DNA of 64,000 nucleotides. Origin: Anabaena sp. UHCC 0204 (lineage in GTDB: Bacteria; Cyanobacteriota; Cyanobacteriia; Cyanobacteriales; Nostocaceae). A program made the position numbers and the translations under genes. The notes under the pieces were generated by a model that worked only from the letters and a program-made list of their open reading frames with translations, made no database searches and was not told the origin of the DNA. Location of the stretch: NCBI RefSeq assembly GCF_009711975.1, contig NZ_VIKW01000007.1, forward strand, positions 1 to 64,000, written 5' to 3'. Positions 40,987 to 49,255 of the stretch are shown here, in pieces. Each line of letters starts with the position of its first letter. The first letter of the stretch is position 1.

Positions 40987-41100
40987 TTGTCAGTTGTCAG
41001 TTGTCAGTTGTCAGTTGTCAGTTGTCAGTTGTCAGTTGTCAGTTGTCAATTTTCAGTTGTCAATTGTCAGTTGTCAATTATCAATTGTCAATTGTCAATT
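40987..41100. repeat. Heptamer tandem repeats (GTCAGTT / GTCAATT)
   Basis: About fifteen copies of GTCAGTT drifting to GTCAATT. The array overlaps the last codons of the small zinc-finger gene at its right edge. Confidence 0.85.
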
Positions 41101-41256
41101 GTTATTTTTAGCGTTAGAACGGCGACGACGGCAACGTTCTGAGCAATATTTTACTTCATCCCAACAATCTTGCCATTTTTTCCGCCAAGTAAACGGACGT
41201 TGACAAACTACACAGATTTTTTCAGGTAAATTAGATTTAGAAAGAGAACGCCCCAT
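41095..41256 (-). CDS. DUF2256 zinc-ribbon-like small protein
   Basis: A 53-residue basic protein, [20 protein letters not shown] then [26 protein letters not shown] and a tail of Ser, Ala, Lys and Asn. Four cysteines in two CxxC-type pairs (CVVC and CSERC) fit a zinc site. This is the conserved DUF2256 family of unknown function. Its stop codon lies inside the heptamer repeat array, so the last residues (NNN) are repeat-derived. Confidence 0.85.
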   Translation of the reverse strand: MGRSLSKSNLPEKICVVCQRPFTWRKKWQDCWDEVKYCSERCRRRRSNAKNNN

Positions 41257-41390
41257 AATTAAGGTGCTGTGATTATAGTTTGCAGATTGAGAAAACAGGA
41301 GAAATAATTCTTACCAATTACCAATTACCAATTACCAACCCTTCGGCTACGCTCAGGGCAAGTCACCAATCACCAATTACCAATCACCAA

Positions 41391-44309
41391 TTACCCATTT
41401 CCCAAAAATGATGAAGTGCTTCCCAATGTACTACCTTCATGATTTTGAGATGCTAAAGGCAACAATAAACGACTAACGACCCTTTTATCTGGTAATTGAT
41501 ATAGCTGTAATTCTCCACCCAATTGTTGCATCATTTTTTTGCAAATCACTAGATGTAAACCAGGTGGTTTACTAACGTGAGAAGTAGAAAATGTATTTGA
41601 GAATTGAGCTTGATTAAACTCTGCTAATAACTGTGGTTCAATACTGCCATTATCTGTAATTGAAATTTCTAGCGATTTTTCATCTAAAGGACGACACCAA
41701 ATATCAACTCTGTCACCAATAGGAGAACGTTGACAAGCTGCAACTAACAATTCATGTAAAACTAATTCTATTTTTACAATGTCGCCAGTTGTAGCTAATG
41801 TAGAACCTGTCATAGTTTGTTCTCCAGCTAAGGACGATGTTGGGGATAACTCCCGATTATCATTAGACTGTCCTAAGCCATGTATACCTATCCAAAGTTG
41901 TTGCTGTTTAGACAAATTATCAACTCTTTCCACGGCTCGCTTCAATAGGCTAGAAATGGACATAGTTTCCACACTAGTATGCAAATCCCACTGCTCTTGT
42001 TTAATCATGCTAGTCATGGAACTAGTTATGTAGTCTAGTTGACGTAACAGCAATTTGTAACGCATTTGCGTTAATTCATTAGCAGGTATTCCTAAATCAC
42101 GGATTTGTCCAAGTACGAGTGTAGACATTCTATGAATTTCTTCTAGACGACTATGTTTGTACCAATTGAGTTTATGTAAGTTTTCATTATGAGATTCTAG
42201 ATTTTGAATAATTTGCTGTTGATTTTGCCACCATGCTAATTGATGAATCAGAGTTACTGTGGCATTGATGCTAATTTCTCTCCAGTTTTGTTCTTCATAA
42301 TCTGCTAAAACTACAATGCTTGTCGGTTGATTTTCAGCACTTGTGCGTAATGCCATCACAAAAACTTTACTATTGTTGGGAATCGTCAACCATTGCCTCG
42401 TTTCTGCTGGTAAATCCTCAGCTTTGAGGATTAAATAACTATTATGTGCTATTGCTAACTCTGCTATTACATCCTTCTCTAAAGAAACATGAAAATCTAG
42501 AACTACGCCAAATTGATGATTAGAAATTACCCCCGGTAAAATTTTTGCCCAATTCTGACTAGGATTAGAGGAGAGAATAATTGCTAGGGGAACTTCTAAA
42601 ACAGATGCTATTTGTTTAAGGGCAGCTAATTCCGTTTCGTTTGTGCTGCTTTGAGTGTGAGTGAGAATATTTAAGTATTCTTTAAACCCTTGGGATATTT
42701 TTTGTTGATCTTTGGTGTTGTCACGTAGTCGCCAATGGTGAACGACAACACCTATATTTTGACTAAATACCCATAGTAATTCTTTTTCTAGAGTTTTCCA
42801 AGATCGGTTGGTTTCGTGGGTAATCAGCAAAAGTAGTTCAGGTGTTTGACCTTGAGCGCAGTTACATATTAACAGCGATCGCACACCATTATCTAATAGC
42901 TGCCGTCGCCAATTCAAAAACCGCAAATCTGCCTCAAAGTTTTCAATTTCTAAGGCTTGTTTGGCATTTTGTAAAAGTTGAATATCAATTTCTGTTAGTT
43001 CCTTCAGATCAAATGCCCAAAGTCGGCGATGATGTCTTATGCTCTGGAAAATAACTTGATAAATATTTTTAGTGGGATTGTACTGTAACAATACAAATCG
43101 CGTCGCAGTCAGCCGTTCTAAAATCCTACCTGCACAAATATGTAAAGCTGAATCTAAACCTTGTTCTTTATAAATTGCTTGAGCGACTTGATTAGTTAAT
43201 TGAGTATCTTGTTGAATTTGTCTGATTGTTCCTTCAATAATTTCACTAGGAGCAACTAAAGATACTAATCCTGCTGCACCTTGGACAAAATGTTTTTCTT
43301 CTTCTAACCAATTTCGCAATTCATGACTTTCTACCGATAAAAAACCTAATAAGTCTTTTTGCCAAATGATAGGCGCTGCTAATATAGATTTAACTCCCAA
43401 TCGTTGTAATAGTTTACCTTTGACATTGGTTTTTAAAGAACTAGCAGTTTCATTAATCCATACTACTTGGTTAACAGATAAAGCATAATAAACATCGCTC
43501 AATTCTTGGACTGTTATGCCGATTGCTCCTGGTTTATGACTGTCTACACTACTAATATTGACAAGATTATTGCTCATCCGACACCAAAAATAATTTCCCT
43601 CTCTTTCCAACCAATAAATATTTGTACGACTTGGGGAAATAAATTTATGAGTAGCATCTACTACTGCTTCTAGTCTTTTATTTAGATTATTAGCAGAGCG
43701 GACATTTTCTAATAGTTGTAATAATGCTTGAGTTGGCGGATTCTCTGGTTTATTATGTGTATTATTATGGCTATTCTTATACAGTAATATTCCCAACTCA
43801 CCGATGACTATTAACAGCTTGGCTCTGGCTTCTCCACTCAGCAAATAGCCCCAACGTTGTGAACCTAATAATACTAGTCCTAAACAGTTTTCTTTATAGC
43901 GAATTGGTAAAAGAATAGTTCCTTGAATGTTATATCTATTGGCAACTTCCTGCCATTCAGAAGCGCGAGATTCTCCCCGTAAATTAGCTATACCCAAAGG
44001 GCATAATTGAGTTACGACTCTCTCTAAGAAATTTCCAGGTTTGATGACAATCGATCTTCTTAAATAACTTGTTTCTCCATCGGGAGTCAATCCCCCTTTT
44101 CCATATAAAGTTTTATTGCTCTCATCATAAAGAGCAATCCACAGAAATGGGTAGTCAAACCCTTCTTGAAGATAAGCAATAGTAGTTTTAATCAGAGCAT
44201 CAACACTATCATCTTCTCTCATGTTCTGGAGAAGTTGCCCCAAGGATAGTATTTGTTGTTCGGCGGCTCTAGGTTTCTTTTGCTGCCCATTCTGATTATC
44301 GTTTGACAT
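41391..44309 (-). CDS. Multi-GAF sensor with degenerate histidine-kinase end
   Basis: A 972-residue cytoplasmic sensor. Three or four GAF-like domains occupy residues 20-560 (for example FLWIALYDESNKTLYGKGGLTP; IYWLEREGNYFWCRM; LLQYNPTKNIYQVIF). A coiled segment YKHSRLEEIHRMSTLVLGQI may hold a phospho-acceptor His. The C-terminal ATPase-like domain (LHELLVAACQRSPIGDRV; ITDNGSIEP; GLHLVICKKMMQQLGGEL) has lost the typical N-box Asn and glycine of G1, so catalytic activity is doubtful. No bilin-binding Cys stands out in my reading. It is divergent from pyrD, with a 93-base shared spacer. Confidence 0.75.
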   Translation of the reverse strand: MSNDNQNGQQKKPRAAEQQILSLGQLLQNMREDDSVDALIKTTIAYLQEGFDYPFLWIALYDESNKTLYGKGGLTPDGETSYLRRSIVIKPGNFLERVVTQLCPLGIANLRGESRASEWQEVANRYNIQGTILLPIRYKENCLGLVLLGSQRWGYLLSGEARAKLLIVIGELGILLYKNSHNNTHNKPENPPTQALLQLLENVRSANNLNKRLEAVVDATHKFISPSRTNIYWLEREGNYFWCRMSNNLVNISSVDSHKPGAIGITVQELSDVYYALSVNQVVWINETASSLKTNVKGKLLQRLGVKSILAAPIIWQKDLLGFLSVESHELRNWLEEEKHFVQGAAGLVSLVAPSEIIEGTIRQIQQDTQLTNQVAQAIYKEQGLDSALHICAGRILERLTATRFVLLQYNPTKNIYQVIFQSIRHHRRLWAFDLKELTEIDIQLLQNAKQALEIENFEADLRFLNWRRQLLDNGVRSLLICNCAQGQTPELLLLITHETNRSWKTLEKELLWVFSQNIGVVVHHWRLRDNTKDQQKISQGFKEYLNILTHTQSSTNETELAALKQIASVLEVPLAIILSSNPSQNWAKILPGVISNHQFGVVLDFHVSLEKDVIAELAIAHNSYLILKAEDLPAETRQWLTIPNNSKVFVMALRTSAENQPTSIVVLADYEEQNWREISINATVTLIHQLAWWQNQQQIIQNLESHNENLHKLNWYKHSRLEEIHRMSTLVLGQIRDLGIPANELTQMRYKLLLRQLDYITSSMTSMIKQEQWDLHTSVETMSISSLLKRAVERVDNLSKQQQLWIGIHGLGQSNDNRELSPTSSLAGEQTMTGSTLATTGDIVKIELVLHELLVAACQRSPIGDRVDIWCRPLDEKSLEISITDNGSIEPQLLAEFNQAQFSNTFSTSHVSKPPGLHLVICKKMMQQLGGELQLYQLPDKRVVSRLLLPLASQNHEGSTLGSTSSFLGNG

Positions 44310-44402
44310 AAGTTGTAGTAATATGTTTTAAGATGCCTCGCAAACCTTCCTAATGGATTTTGTTCCTGGTATCTGTTAATAATTGGTAGATGTTACCTTA
44401 AA

Positions 44403-45542
44403 TTGGATATTTATAAAGCAGTAGTTAGTCATTTTTTATTTACTCTGGTGAAAACCGAACCGGAGTGGGTACACAAACAAACCATTGGTAGTTTAAACTG
44501 GCTTGTAAAAAGCAGTTATTATCCTTCTACTAACTGGTTAAACAATCTCCTTCAGCAATATTTGTGTCTCAATGATCCACGATTAGAACAGGTGATATTA
44601 GGGCTAAAATTTCCCAATCCCCTGGGCTTGGCTGCCGGATTCGACAAAGATGGAATTGCTGCGAGTATCTGGCATAATTTTGGCTTTGGGTTTGCCGAAT
44701 TGGGTACTGTCACTTATCATCCCCAACCGGGAAATCCCCCACCCCGTTTATTTCGTTTGCCTTTAGATCAAGCTGCACTTAACAGGATGGGTTTTAATAA
44801 TTCTGGTGCGATCGCTATGGCGGCAAAATTAACAGACGGCAAAAAACACTTAACTAACCCATTACCGATACCTATAGGAATAAATTTAGGTAAATCCAAG
44901 ATAACACCCTTGGAACTAGCAGCGCAGGATTATTTAGAGAGTTTTCGATTACTGAAAGATTTGGGTAATTATTTTGTAGTAAATGTTTCTTCGCCCAATA
45001 CACCAGGATTGCGATCGCTCCAAGATGCAGCCATGCTCAGTCAGATATTAGCTGGATTACAACAAGAAAACACAGCGCAAAAACCCATATTTGTGAAAAT
45101 AGCCCCCGATTTAGAATGGGAGGCCATATCTGACATTATAGCGATCGCTCAAACCTACCAAATCGCCGGTTTAATCGCCACCAACACCACCATCAGCCGG
45201 GAAGGACTTCAAACCCAAATCATTGAACAAACGGGTAAATCCCCCCAAGAAGAAGCCGGAGGAATTAGTGGCAAACCAGTGCGCGATCGCTCCACCGAAG
45301 TAATTCGCTTTATATACCAACAAACCCAAGGACAAATGCCCATCATTGGCGTAGGAGGCATCTTTACTGCTGATGATGCTTGGGAAAAAATCACAGCCGG
45401 CGCTTGCCTCATTCAAACATACACAGGCTGGATTTACGAAGGACCAATGATGGTACGCCGCATCCTCTCCGGTTTATTAACCAAACTAGAAGAAAACGGA
45501 CTAACATCCATCAATCAAGCGATCGGCATTGGTAATAGGTAA
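44403..45542 (+). CDS. pyrD: Quinone-dependent dihydroorotate dehydrogenase
   Basis: A 379-residue class 2 DHODH, the fourth step of pyrimidine synthesis, oxidising dihydroorotate at the membrane with quinone. An N-terminal helix ([25 protein letters not shown]) marks class 2. Further motifs: [39 protein letters not shown] (catalytic Ser), [20 protein letters not shown] and [15 protein letters not shown]. The start is TTG, with no ATG nearby; it shares this trait with purA. Confidence 0.95.
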   Translation: MDIYKAVVSHFLFTLVKTEPEWVHKQTIGSLNWLVKSSYYPSTNWLNNLLQQYLCLNDPRLEQVILGLKFPNPLGLAAGFDKDGIAASIWHNFGFGFAELGTVTYHPQPGNPPPRLFRLPLDQAALNRMGFNNSGAIAMAAKLTDGKKHLTNPLPIPIGINLGKSKITPLELAAQDYLESFRLLKDLGNYFVVNVSSPNTPGLRSLQDAAMLSQILAGLQQENTAQKPIFVKIAPDLEWEAISDIIAIAQTYQIAGLIATNTTISREGLQTQIIEQTGKSPQEEAGGISGKPVRDRSTEVIRFIYQQTQGQMPIIGVGGIFTADDAWEKITAGACLIQTYTGWIYEGPMMVRRILSGLLTKLEENGLTSINQAIGIGNR

Positions 45543-45595
45543 TTGATAACTGACAATTAATAGTTAGTTGTCAATTGTCAATTGTCAATTGTTCC

Positions 45596-46342
45596 CTATT
45601 TCTCAACGGGGAAAAACTCCTTAGACCTCCGAGAATAAGACCAAGCAATACCATCAGGATCACGGCTACGACTCCACTCAGCAAAATCTGGGTCATTGCG
45701 TCGTTTATAAACCGTACTCGAATAGACATTGAGCCGTTTAGCTAACTCAGATTGAATCAATGAACCAAAAACTAACTGTTCTTCTAGAGGTTTTTTAACT
45801 TCCTCATGGGTAGGTTCAGGTAGAGATTCAGATTCAAGCTCAGATTTAGATTCAGGTTCTGTTTTCTCCTCCTGGGGAATTGAAGGAGGAGGAGCTAAAA
45901 ATGAACGGGCAACTTTCGTAACTGGTTGAGCCGGAAGTTTTTCTACTGATTCACTACTATCAAGAATATCGCCGAGAATACTGGCAGTAATAAAGTAGTA
46001 CGATTGATCCTCTGTTTCCGAGTCCAGTACACTAGCACCAAATTCCTTAGCCTTACCATCTAAATAGCGTTTTGCCACCTGTCCCGAAAAATTACCCTTG
46101 ATTGCCAAATCCATCGGAGTAATTTTTCCCTGGTTTTCCTGAATCAACTGATAAAAAAGCGGGTTAACTTGGTTACACCACTTTTCCCATCTGTATTGTT
46201 GCCAAAGATTGAAAACCATTAACAGCAATAAGATTACCAGTAAAATTTTCCAGGTATTCACCAGGAAAACAATCAAAAACGATATCGGCAAAATTAGAAC
46301 GAGAAAAGCTTTCCCGTAATTTTCTATGGTTTTTTCACTCAT
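45596..46342 (-). CDS. Membrane protein with acidic linker, unknown
   Basis: A 248-residue protein. Two membrane helices (AFLVLILPISFLIVFLVNTWKILLVILLLLMVFNLW, residues 11-46) are followed by a small domain with a helix-turn-helix-like stretch (ITPMDLAIKGNFSGQVAKRYLDGKAKEFGA), an acidic Pro/Ser/Glu linker (145-190) and a second possible DNA-binding-like domain (SLIQSELAKRLNVYSSTVYKRRNDPDFAEWSRSRDPDG). It stands convergent to pyrD and upstream (divergent) of the Y RNA array. I do not recognise the family; a link to Ro60 is not shown. Confidence 0.65.
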   Translation of the reverse strand: MSEKTIENYGKAFLVLILPISFLIVFLVNTWKILLVILLLLMVFNLWQQYRWEKWCNQVNPLFYQLIQENQGKITPMDLAIKGNFSGQVAKRYLDGKAKEFGASVLDSETEDQSYYFITASILGDILDSSESVEKLPAQPVTKVARSFLAPPPSIPQEEKTEPESKSELESESLPEPTHEEVKKPLEEQLVFGSLIQSELAKRLNVYSSTVYKRRNDPDFAEWSRSRDPDGIAWSYSRRSKEFFPVEK

Positions 46343-46584
46343 GCTGATTTTTTGCTAAGTGAATTTTTACAAAATAATATTTATATCTTGGCAAAAATTT
46401 GGACATTTGTTTGTATTTTTTTGGCAAAAATGTCGCCAATTATTTGGCAAAAGCTACTGACATAAGTAAAAAGTGACAGCTTACACCAAAATAAAGAAAA
46501 ATTTTCCTTACCCTCTTGACAACCAGAAATATACATACTACATTAATACTACAAGCGACATTCCCAAAGGAGTTAGCTTTTACC

Positions 46585-46706
46585 GTAGCGGATAGCTCAA
46601 ATACCAGAGCGCCCACCTTGCCTTTTCGAGGGTTATCGTAATCTTCCAAATTAAAATACCCTTGCTTAAAATCCCGGAGATGCAGACCAAATTTCTGCTC
46701 CGCTAC
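46585..46706 (+). ncRNA. tRNA-bodied Y RNA-like gene 1 (Y1)
   Basis: The ends GTAGCGGA and TCCGCTAC form a perfect eight-base-pair acceptor stem. A D arm (GCTC/GAGC) and a T stem (GCAGA/TCTGC at 46682-46698) are present, but the T loop is CCAAATT, not the usual TTCRANN. The insert in the anticodon position is reduced: GCCTT-TTCG-AGGGT forms a UUCG-capped helix followed by TATCG, and the inner GCCT/AGGC hairpin seen in the other copies is missing. This is the most diverged copy of the array and may be a decaying or specialised member. Confidence 0.65.
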
Positions 46707-46750
46707 ACCCAAAACGATTTGATATTTTGGATTTGAAATTATTTGTTTAT

Positions 46751-46874
46751 GTGGTGGGTAGCCAAGTGGTAAGGCGCTTAACATCCTTATTCATACCTTG
46801 CCTGCAAAGGCCGACGAATTGAGGGTTATCGTTTAAAGAACGAGCATTCGCAGGTTCGACTCCTGCTCCACCAC
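46751..46874 (+). ncRNA. tRNA-bodied Y RNA-like gene 2 (Y2)
   Basis: GTGGTGGG and TCCACCAC pair as an eight-base-pair acceptor stem; D stem GCC/GGC (46761-46775); T arm GCAGG-TTCGACT-CCTGC (46850-46866). The anticodon loop is replaced by a module: ATCCTT (46783) pairs with GAGGGT (46821); inside it GCCT-GCAA-AGGC (46800-46811) is a GNRA-capped hairpin followed by CGA; TATCG closes. A short stem (GCTT with GAGC) is what remains of the anticodon stem. There is no encoded CCA. With no usable anticodon this is unlikely to be a translating tRNA. Confidence 0.78.
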
Positions 46875-46907
46875 CCAAAATAATTTTAGATTTTTGACTT
46901 TTTACGT

Positions 46908-47047
46908 GCGGGAATAGCTCAGTTGGTAGAGCAGTGAAAGGGGTAAAACCCATATTCCTTGGTTAACAAACTTGCCTGTAAAGGCCGACTTACTGAGGAT
47001 TATCGTTAATTCATCGGTCGCAGGTTCAACTCCTGCTTCCCGCGCCA
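46908..47047 (+). ncRNA. tRNA-bodied Y RNA-like gene 3 (Y3)
   Basis: The best tRNA mimic of the array. Acceptor GCGGGAA/TTCCCGC, then discriminator G and an encoded CCA (47045-47047); TA linker; D stem GCTC/GAGC with an AGTTGGTA loop; T arm GCAGG-TTCAACT-CCTGC; a normal five-base variable region (CGGTC). An intact five-base-pair anticodon stem (GTGAA 46934 with TTCAT 47010) carries the module: a GGG/CCC hairpin, CCTT paired to GAGG, the GCCT-GTAA-AGGC hairpin (46974-46985), CGA and GAGGAT-TATCG. The body resembles tRNA-Gly or tRNA-Ala. It should be a substrate for tRNA end-processing enzymes. Confidence 0.8.
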
Positions 47048-47071
47048 AAACTCTAACTTTTGACTTTCCAT

Positions 47072-47191
47072 GTGGTGGGTAGCCAAGCGGTAAGGCATTT
47101 CATTTTATATCCTTATTCACAACCTTGCCTGCAAAGGCCGATGAATTGAGGGTTATCGAGACATTCGCAGGTTCAAATCCTGCTCCACCAC
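47072..47191 (+). ncRNA. tRNA-bodied Y RNA-like gene 4 (Y4)
   Basis: Close relative of Y2: acceptor GTGGTGGG/TCCACCAC, D stem GCC/GGC, T arm GCAGG-TTCAAAT-CCTGC (47067 is the spacer; T arm 47167-47183). The residual anticodon stem is TTTC/GAGA, different in sequence from Y2 (CTT/GAG) yet still paired, which supports the fold. The module has ATCCTT (47109) with GAGGGT (47148), the GCCT-GCAA-AGGC hairpin (47127-47138) and CGA. The 3' flank CCCAAAACAATTTTAGATTTT also repeats that of Y2, so the two arose by duplication. Confidence 0.78.
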
Positions 47192-47221
47192 CCAAAACAA
47201 TTTTAGATTTTGAATTTTTCT

Positions 47222-47378
47222 GTAGTGGGTGGCGAAATTGGTAAACGCACCAGAGTAAATCCTTAATTTACTTTCCTTGCCTAAACAGGCCGAAAAGTTG
47301 AGGGTTATCGGGTTCTGGTGATGAAAATTTTGCAGGTATGCCTTCGGCACGCTACGCGAACAACTCCTGTCTCACTAC
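47222..47378 (+). ncRNA. tRNA-bodied Y RNA-like gene 5 (Y5), Leu-type body with broken T loop
   Basis: Acceptor GTAGTGGG/CTCACTAC. The D arm GGCGAAATTGGTAAACGC and the seven-base-pair anticodon stem CACCAGA (47248)/TCTGGTG (47314) are like tRNA-Leu. The module has ATCCTT (47259), GCCT-AAAC-AGGC (47279-47290), CGA and GAGGGT (47300). The T stem GCAGG/CCTGT is present, but its loop is interrupted by a 23-base palindromic repeat (about 47338-47360, with GCCTTCGGC and CGTAGCG-type arms), which should spoil the T loop. This copy may be inactive or altered. Confidence 0.68.
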
Positions 47379-47417
47379 ACCAAACCTCTATTCAATCTAA
47401 AATCCAAAATCCATTAT

Positions 47418-47544
47418 GTGGCAGGTAGTTCAGCGGCCTAGAACACCTAAAACATCCTTTTTCATACCTTGCCTGAAAAGGCCGACGAAAGAGGGTTATC
47501 GCCTTCTAAGCGGGAGATCGCAGGTTCAAATCCTGCCCTGCCAC
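47418..47544 (+). ncRNA. tRNA-bodied Y RNA-like gene 6 (Y6), Arg/Asp-type body
   Basis: Acceptor GTGGCAGG/CCTGCCAC, D stem GTTC/GAAC, T arm GCAGG-TTCAAAT-CCTGC (47520-47536). The module (ATCCTT 47454; GCCT-GAAA-AGGC 47471-47482; CGA; GAGGGT 47491; TATCG) is followed by CGC-CTTCTAA-GCG (47500-47512), a seven-base loop identical in form to an arginine anticodon arm with UCU. So here the module sits beside, not inside, the remnant anticodon loop, showing how a tRNA was invaded. It ends 52 bases before the rsr start codon. Confidence 0.76.
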
Positions 47545-47570
47545 CTTCCACTTTGTGGAATCTCAAAATT

Positions 47571-47588
47571 GCCTGAAAAGGCCGGGAG
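47571..47588 (+). promoter_or_regulatory. Y-type hairpin and ribosome-binding site in the rsr leader
   Basis: GCCT-GAAA-AGGC (47571-47582) is the same GNRA hairpin, with the same TTG before it and C after it, as in Y6. It is followed at once by GGGAG (47584-47588), the ribosome-binding site of rsr, and nine bases on by ATG. A second hairpin, TTCCAC-TTT-GTGGAA (47546-47560), lies just upstream. If Ro60 recognises this hairpin it would cover its own ribosome-binding site. Confidence 0.6.
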
Positions 47589-47596
47589 AAGCAGCC

Positions 47597-49198
47597 ATGA
47601 ATTATAACTTCTTTACTAAAAACAAAAATACTACACCCCAAAATCAGCCTATTCCTGGAAGGGAAAAAGAGATGATCAAAGGGCGTAGTGGCGGCTATAT
47701 GTTCGATGCTGGTATTTGGAAAATGCTGCGTCGGTGTCTGTTGATAGGAACAGCAAAAAGCACGTACTACGCTGGTAAACAGGAATTAACAGAAGATTTT
47801 GCTAATATTCTCAACCAAGCCGTGGCGGAAAATCCTGGACGGGTAGCCGAAGAAATTCTCTATGCTAGTGATGGCCGCGCCATAAATAACAGTGCGCCAA
47901 TTCTCGCTTTGGTATTGCTGTCTATGGGTGAAACACCAGAAGCTAAAAAAGCATTTGGTGAAATTTTCCCCCAAGTTGTCCGCACAGGTAGCCATTTTTA
48001 TGAATGGTTGAATTACACCAAATCTTTGCGGGGTTTCGGTAAAGTTATCCGCGAAGCTGGTAAAACGTGGCTATCACGGGAAGATGTCAAAGGTTTGGCT
48101 TATCAACTTTTGAAATATCAACAACGTCAAGGTTTTACTCACCGTGATGCTTTGCGGTTGTTTCACGTCAACCCACCTACAGAAAATCACCGTCAATTAT
48201 TTGAGTGGGTTGTGAAAGGTTGGGAAGAGTTACCCGCAGATATACCCTCAGATGCTTTAGCGCAGATTTGGTGGTATGAATGGCTCAAGCGTAACCCTAG
48301 CGAAACTCATACCGCTATTTCTCAAGGACGCTTAACCCATGAAATGGCTGCACCTGTGGGTAACATGGATAAGCAAGCTTGGAATTTGCTCTTTCAAGAA
48401 ATGCCTATAGGGGCAATGTTACGGAATTTAGGTTCTTTGACTCAATTAGAGGTTTTGCGGGCTGATGAAGGCGCAAATTTGCAGCGTGTGGAAGCAGTTC
48501 TTAATAACCGTGAACATTTGAGAAAAGGTCGAATTCATCCCATTGATGTTTTAAAAGCTCTCAAAACCTATCAATCTGGAGGAAGTTTAGGACGCAGTAA
48601 GAAGACTTGGAAACCAGTTTCCCGCATTGTGGATATTTTGGAAAAAGCGGTCGAACTGTCTTTTGAGGTGGTAGAACCGACTGGTAAAGTCTTTATGCAC
48701 GCTGTAGATATTTCTGGTTCTATGGGTAGCTTGGTTGCAGATATGGGTTTAAGTTGCTGTGAAATCGCCACAACAATGGCGTTAGTAACAGCAAAAGCTG
48801 AAAAAAACTATGCAATTCGCGGTTTTTCAACTCAGTTTAAAGATTTGGATATTACTGCGAAGGATAGTTTTAGTTCTGCGGTTCGCAAAGCTAGTAACCA
48901 AAACTTTGGCGGAACTGATGCGAGTGTAGCTTATGACTGGATGATCAAGAATAAGTTTAAGGCTGATGTTGTCTGCTTTTGGACTGACTCGGAAAGCTGG
49001 GCGGGTAATAAACATCCTAGTCAAGCTTTGCAGGAATACCGGAAAAAGATCAATCCTCATGTTAAGGCTGTTTATGTGACTTTAACTCCTTACCGTATTT
49101 CTTTGGTAGATCCAAAAGATCCTTTATCTTGGGATTTGGCGGGGTTTGATCCGAGTATTCCGCGCATTATCCAAATGTTAGCTAATGACGATTTGTAA
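47597..49198 (+). CDS. rsr: Ro60/TROVE-domain RNA-binding protein (Rsr)
   Basis: A 533-residue orthologue of the Ro60 autoantigen. The N-terminal TROVE domain is a ring of helical repeats (MLRRCLLIGTAKSTYYAGKQELT; EEILYASDGRAINNSAPILALVLLSMG; WEELPADIPSDALAQIWWYEWLKRNP) whose outer face binds Y RNA and whose hole takes in misfolded RNA ends. The C-terminal von Willebrand A domain has the metal site HAVDISGSMGS and NFGGTDAS. In Deinococcus the protein works with Y RNA and PNPase in RNA decay and stress survival. Start at 47597 has GGGAG nine bases upstream; a GTG at 47555 would read through the leader hairpin. It is embedded in seven Y-like RNA genes. Confidence 0.93.
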   Translation: MNYNFFTKNKNTTPQNQPIPGREKEMIKGRSGGYMFDAGIWKMLRRCLLIGTAKSTYYAGKQELTEDFANILNQAVAENPGRVAEEILYASDGRAINNSAPILALVLLSMGETPEAKKAFGEIFPQVVRTGSHFYEWLNYTKSLRGFGKVIREAGKTWLSREDVKGLAYQLLKYQQRQGFTHRDALRLFHVNPPTENHRQLFEWVVKGWEELPADIPSDALAQIWWYEWLKRNPSETHTAISQGRLTHEMAAPVGNMDKQAWNLLFQEMPIGAMLRNLGSLTQLEVLRADEGANLQRVEAVLNNREHLRKGRIHPIDVLKALKTYQSGGSLGRSKKTWKPVSRIVDILEKAVELSFEVVEPTGKVFMHAVDISGSMGSLVADMGLSCCEIATTMALVTAKAEKNYAIRGFSTQFKDLDITAKDSFSSAVRKASNQNFGGTDASVAYDWMIKNKFKADVVCFWTDSESWAGNKHPSQALQEYRKKINPHVKAVYVTLTPYRISLVDPKDPLSWDLAGFDPSIPRIIQMLANDDL

Positions 49199-49223
49199 AG
49201 TTGTGCTGTATATTGTTTGATAA

Positions 49224-49245
49224 GGGATAAATACAACTTTATCCC
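49224..49245 (+). terminator. Hairpin after rsr
   Basis: GGGATAAA-TACAAC-TTTATCCC is a perfect eight-base-pair hairpin 26 bases after the rsr stop. No T run follows, so it is either a weak terminator or a separator from the downstream Y-like RNA. Confidence 0.55.
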
Positions 49246-49255
49246 TGATCTTTCC

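Noticed and set aside
47153-47350. Protein-coding frame on the minus strand across Y4 and Y5
   Set aside because: It overlaps the RNA genes and its residues come from acceptor and T-arm sequence; no family resemblance.
47222-47378. Group I intron in tRNA-Leu, as known from cyanobacteria
   Set aside because: The insert is only about 60 bases, lacks group I core elements, and is shared with non-leucine bodies in the same array.
46740-47545. Cluster of ordinary tRNA genes
   Set aside because: Acceptor, D and T arms look right, but the anticodon loops are replaced by 45-70 extra bases with a common structured core, so they cannot decode in the normal way.
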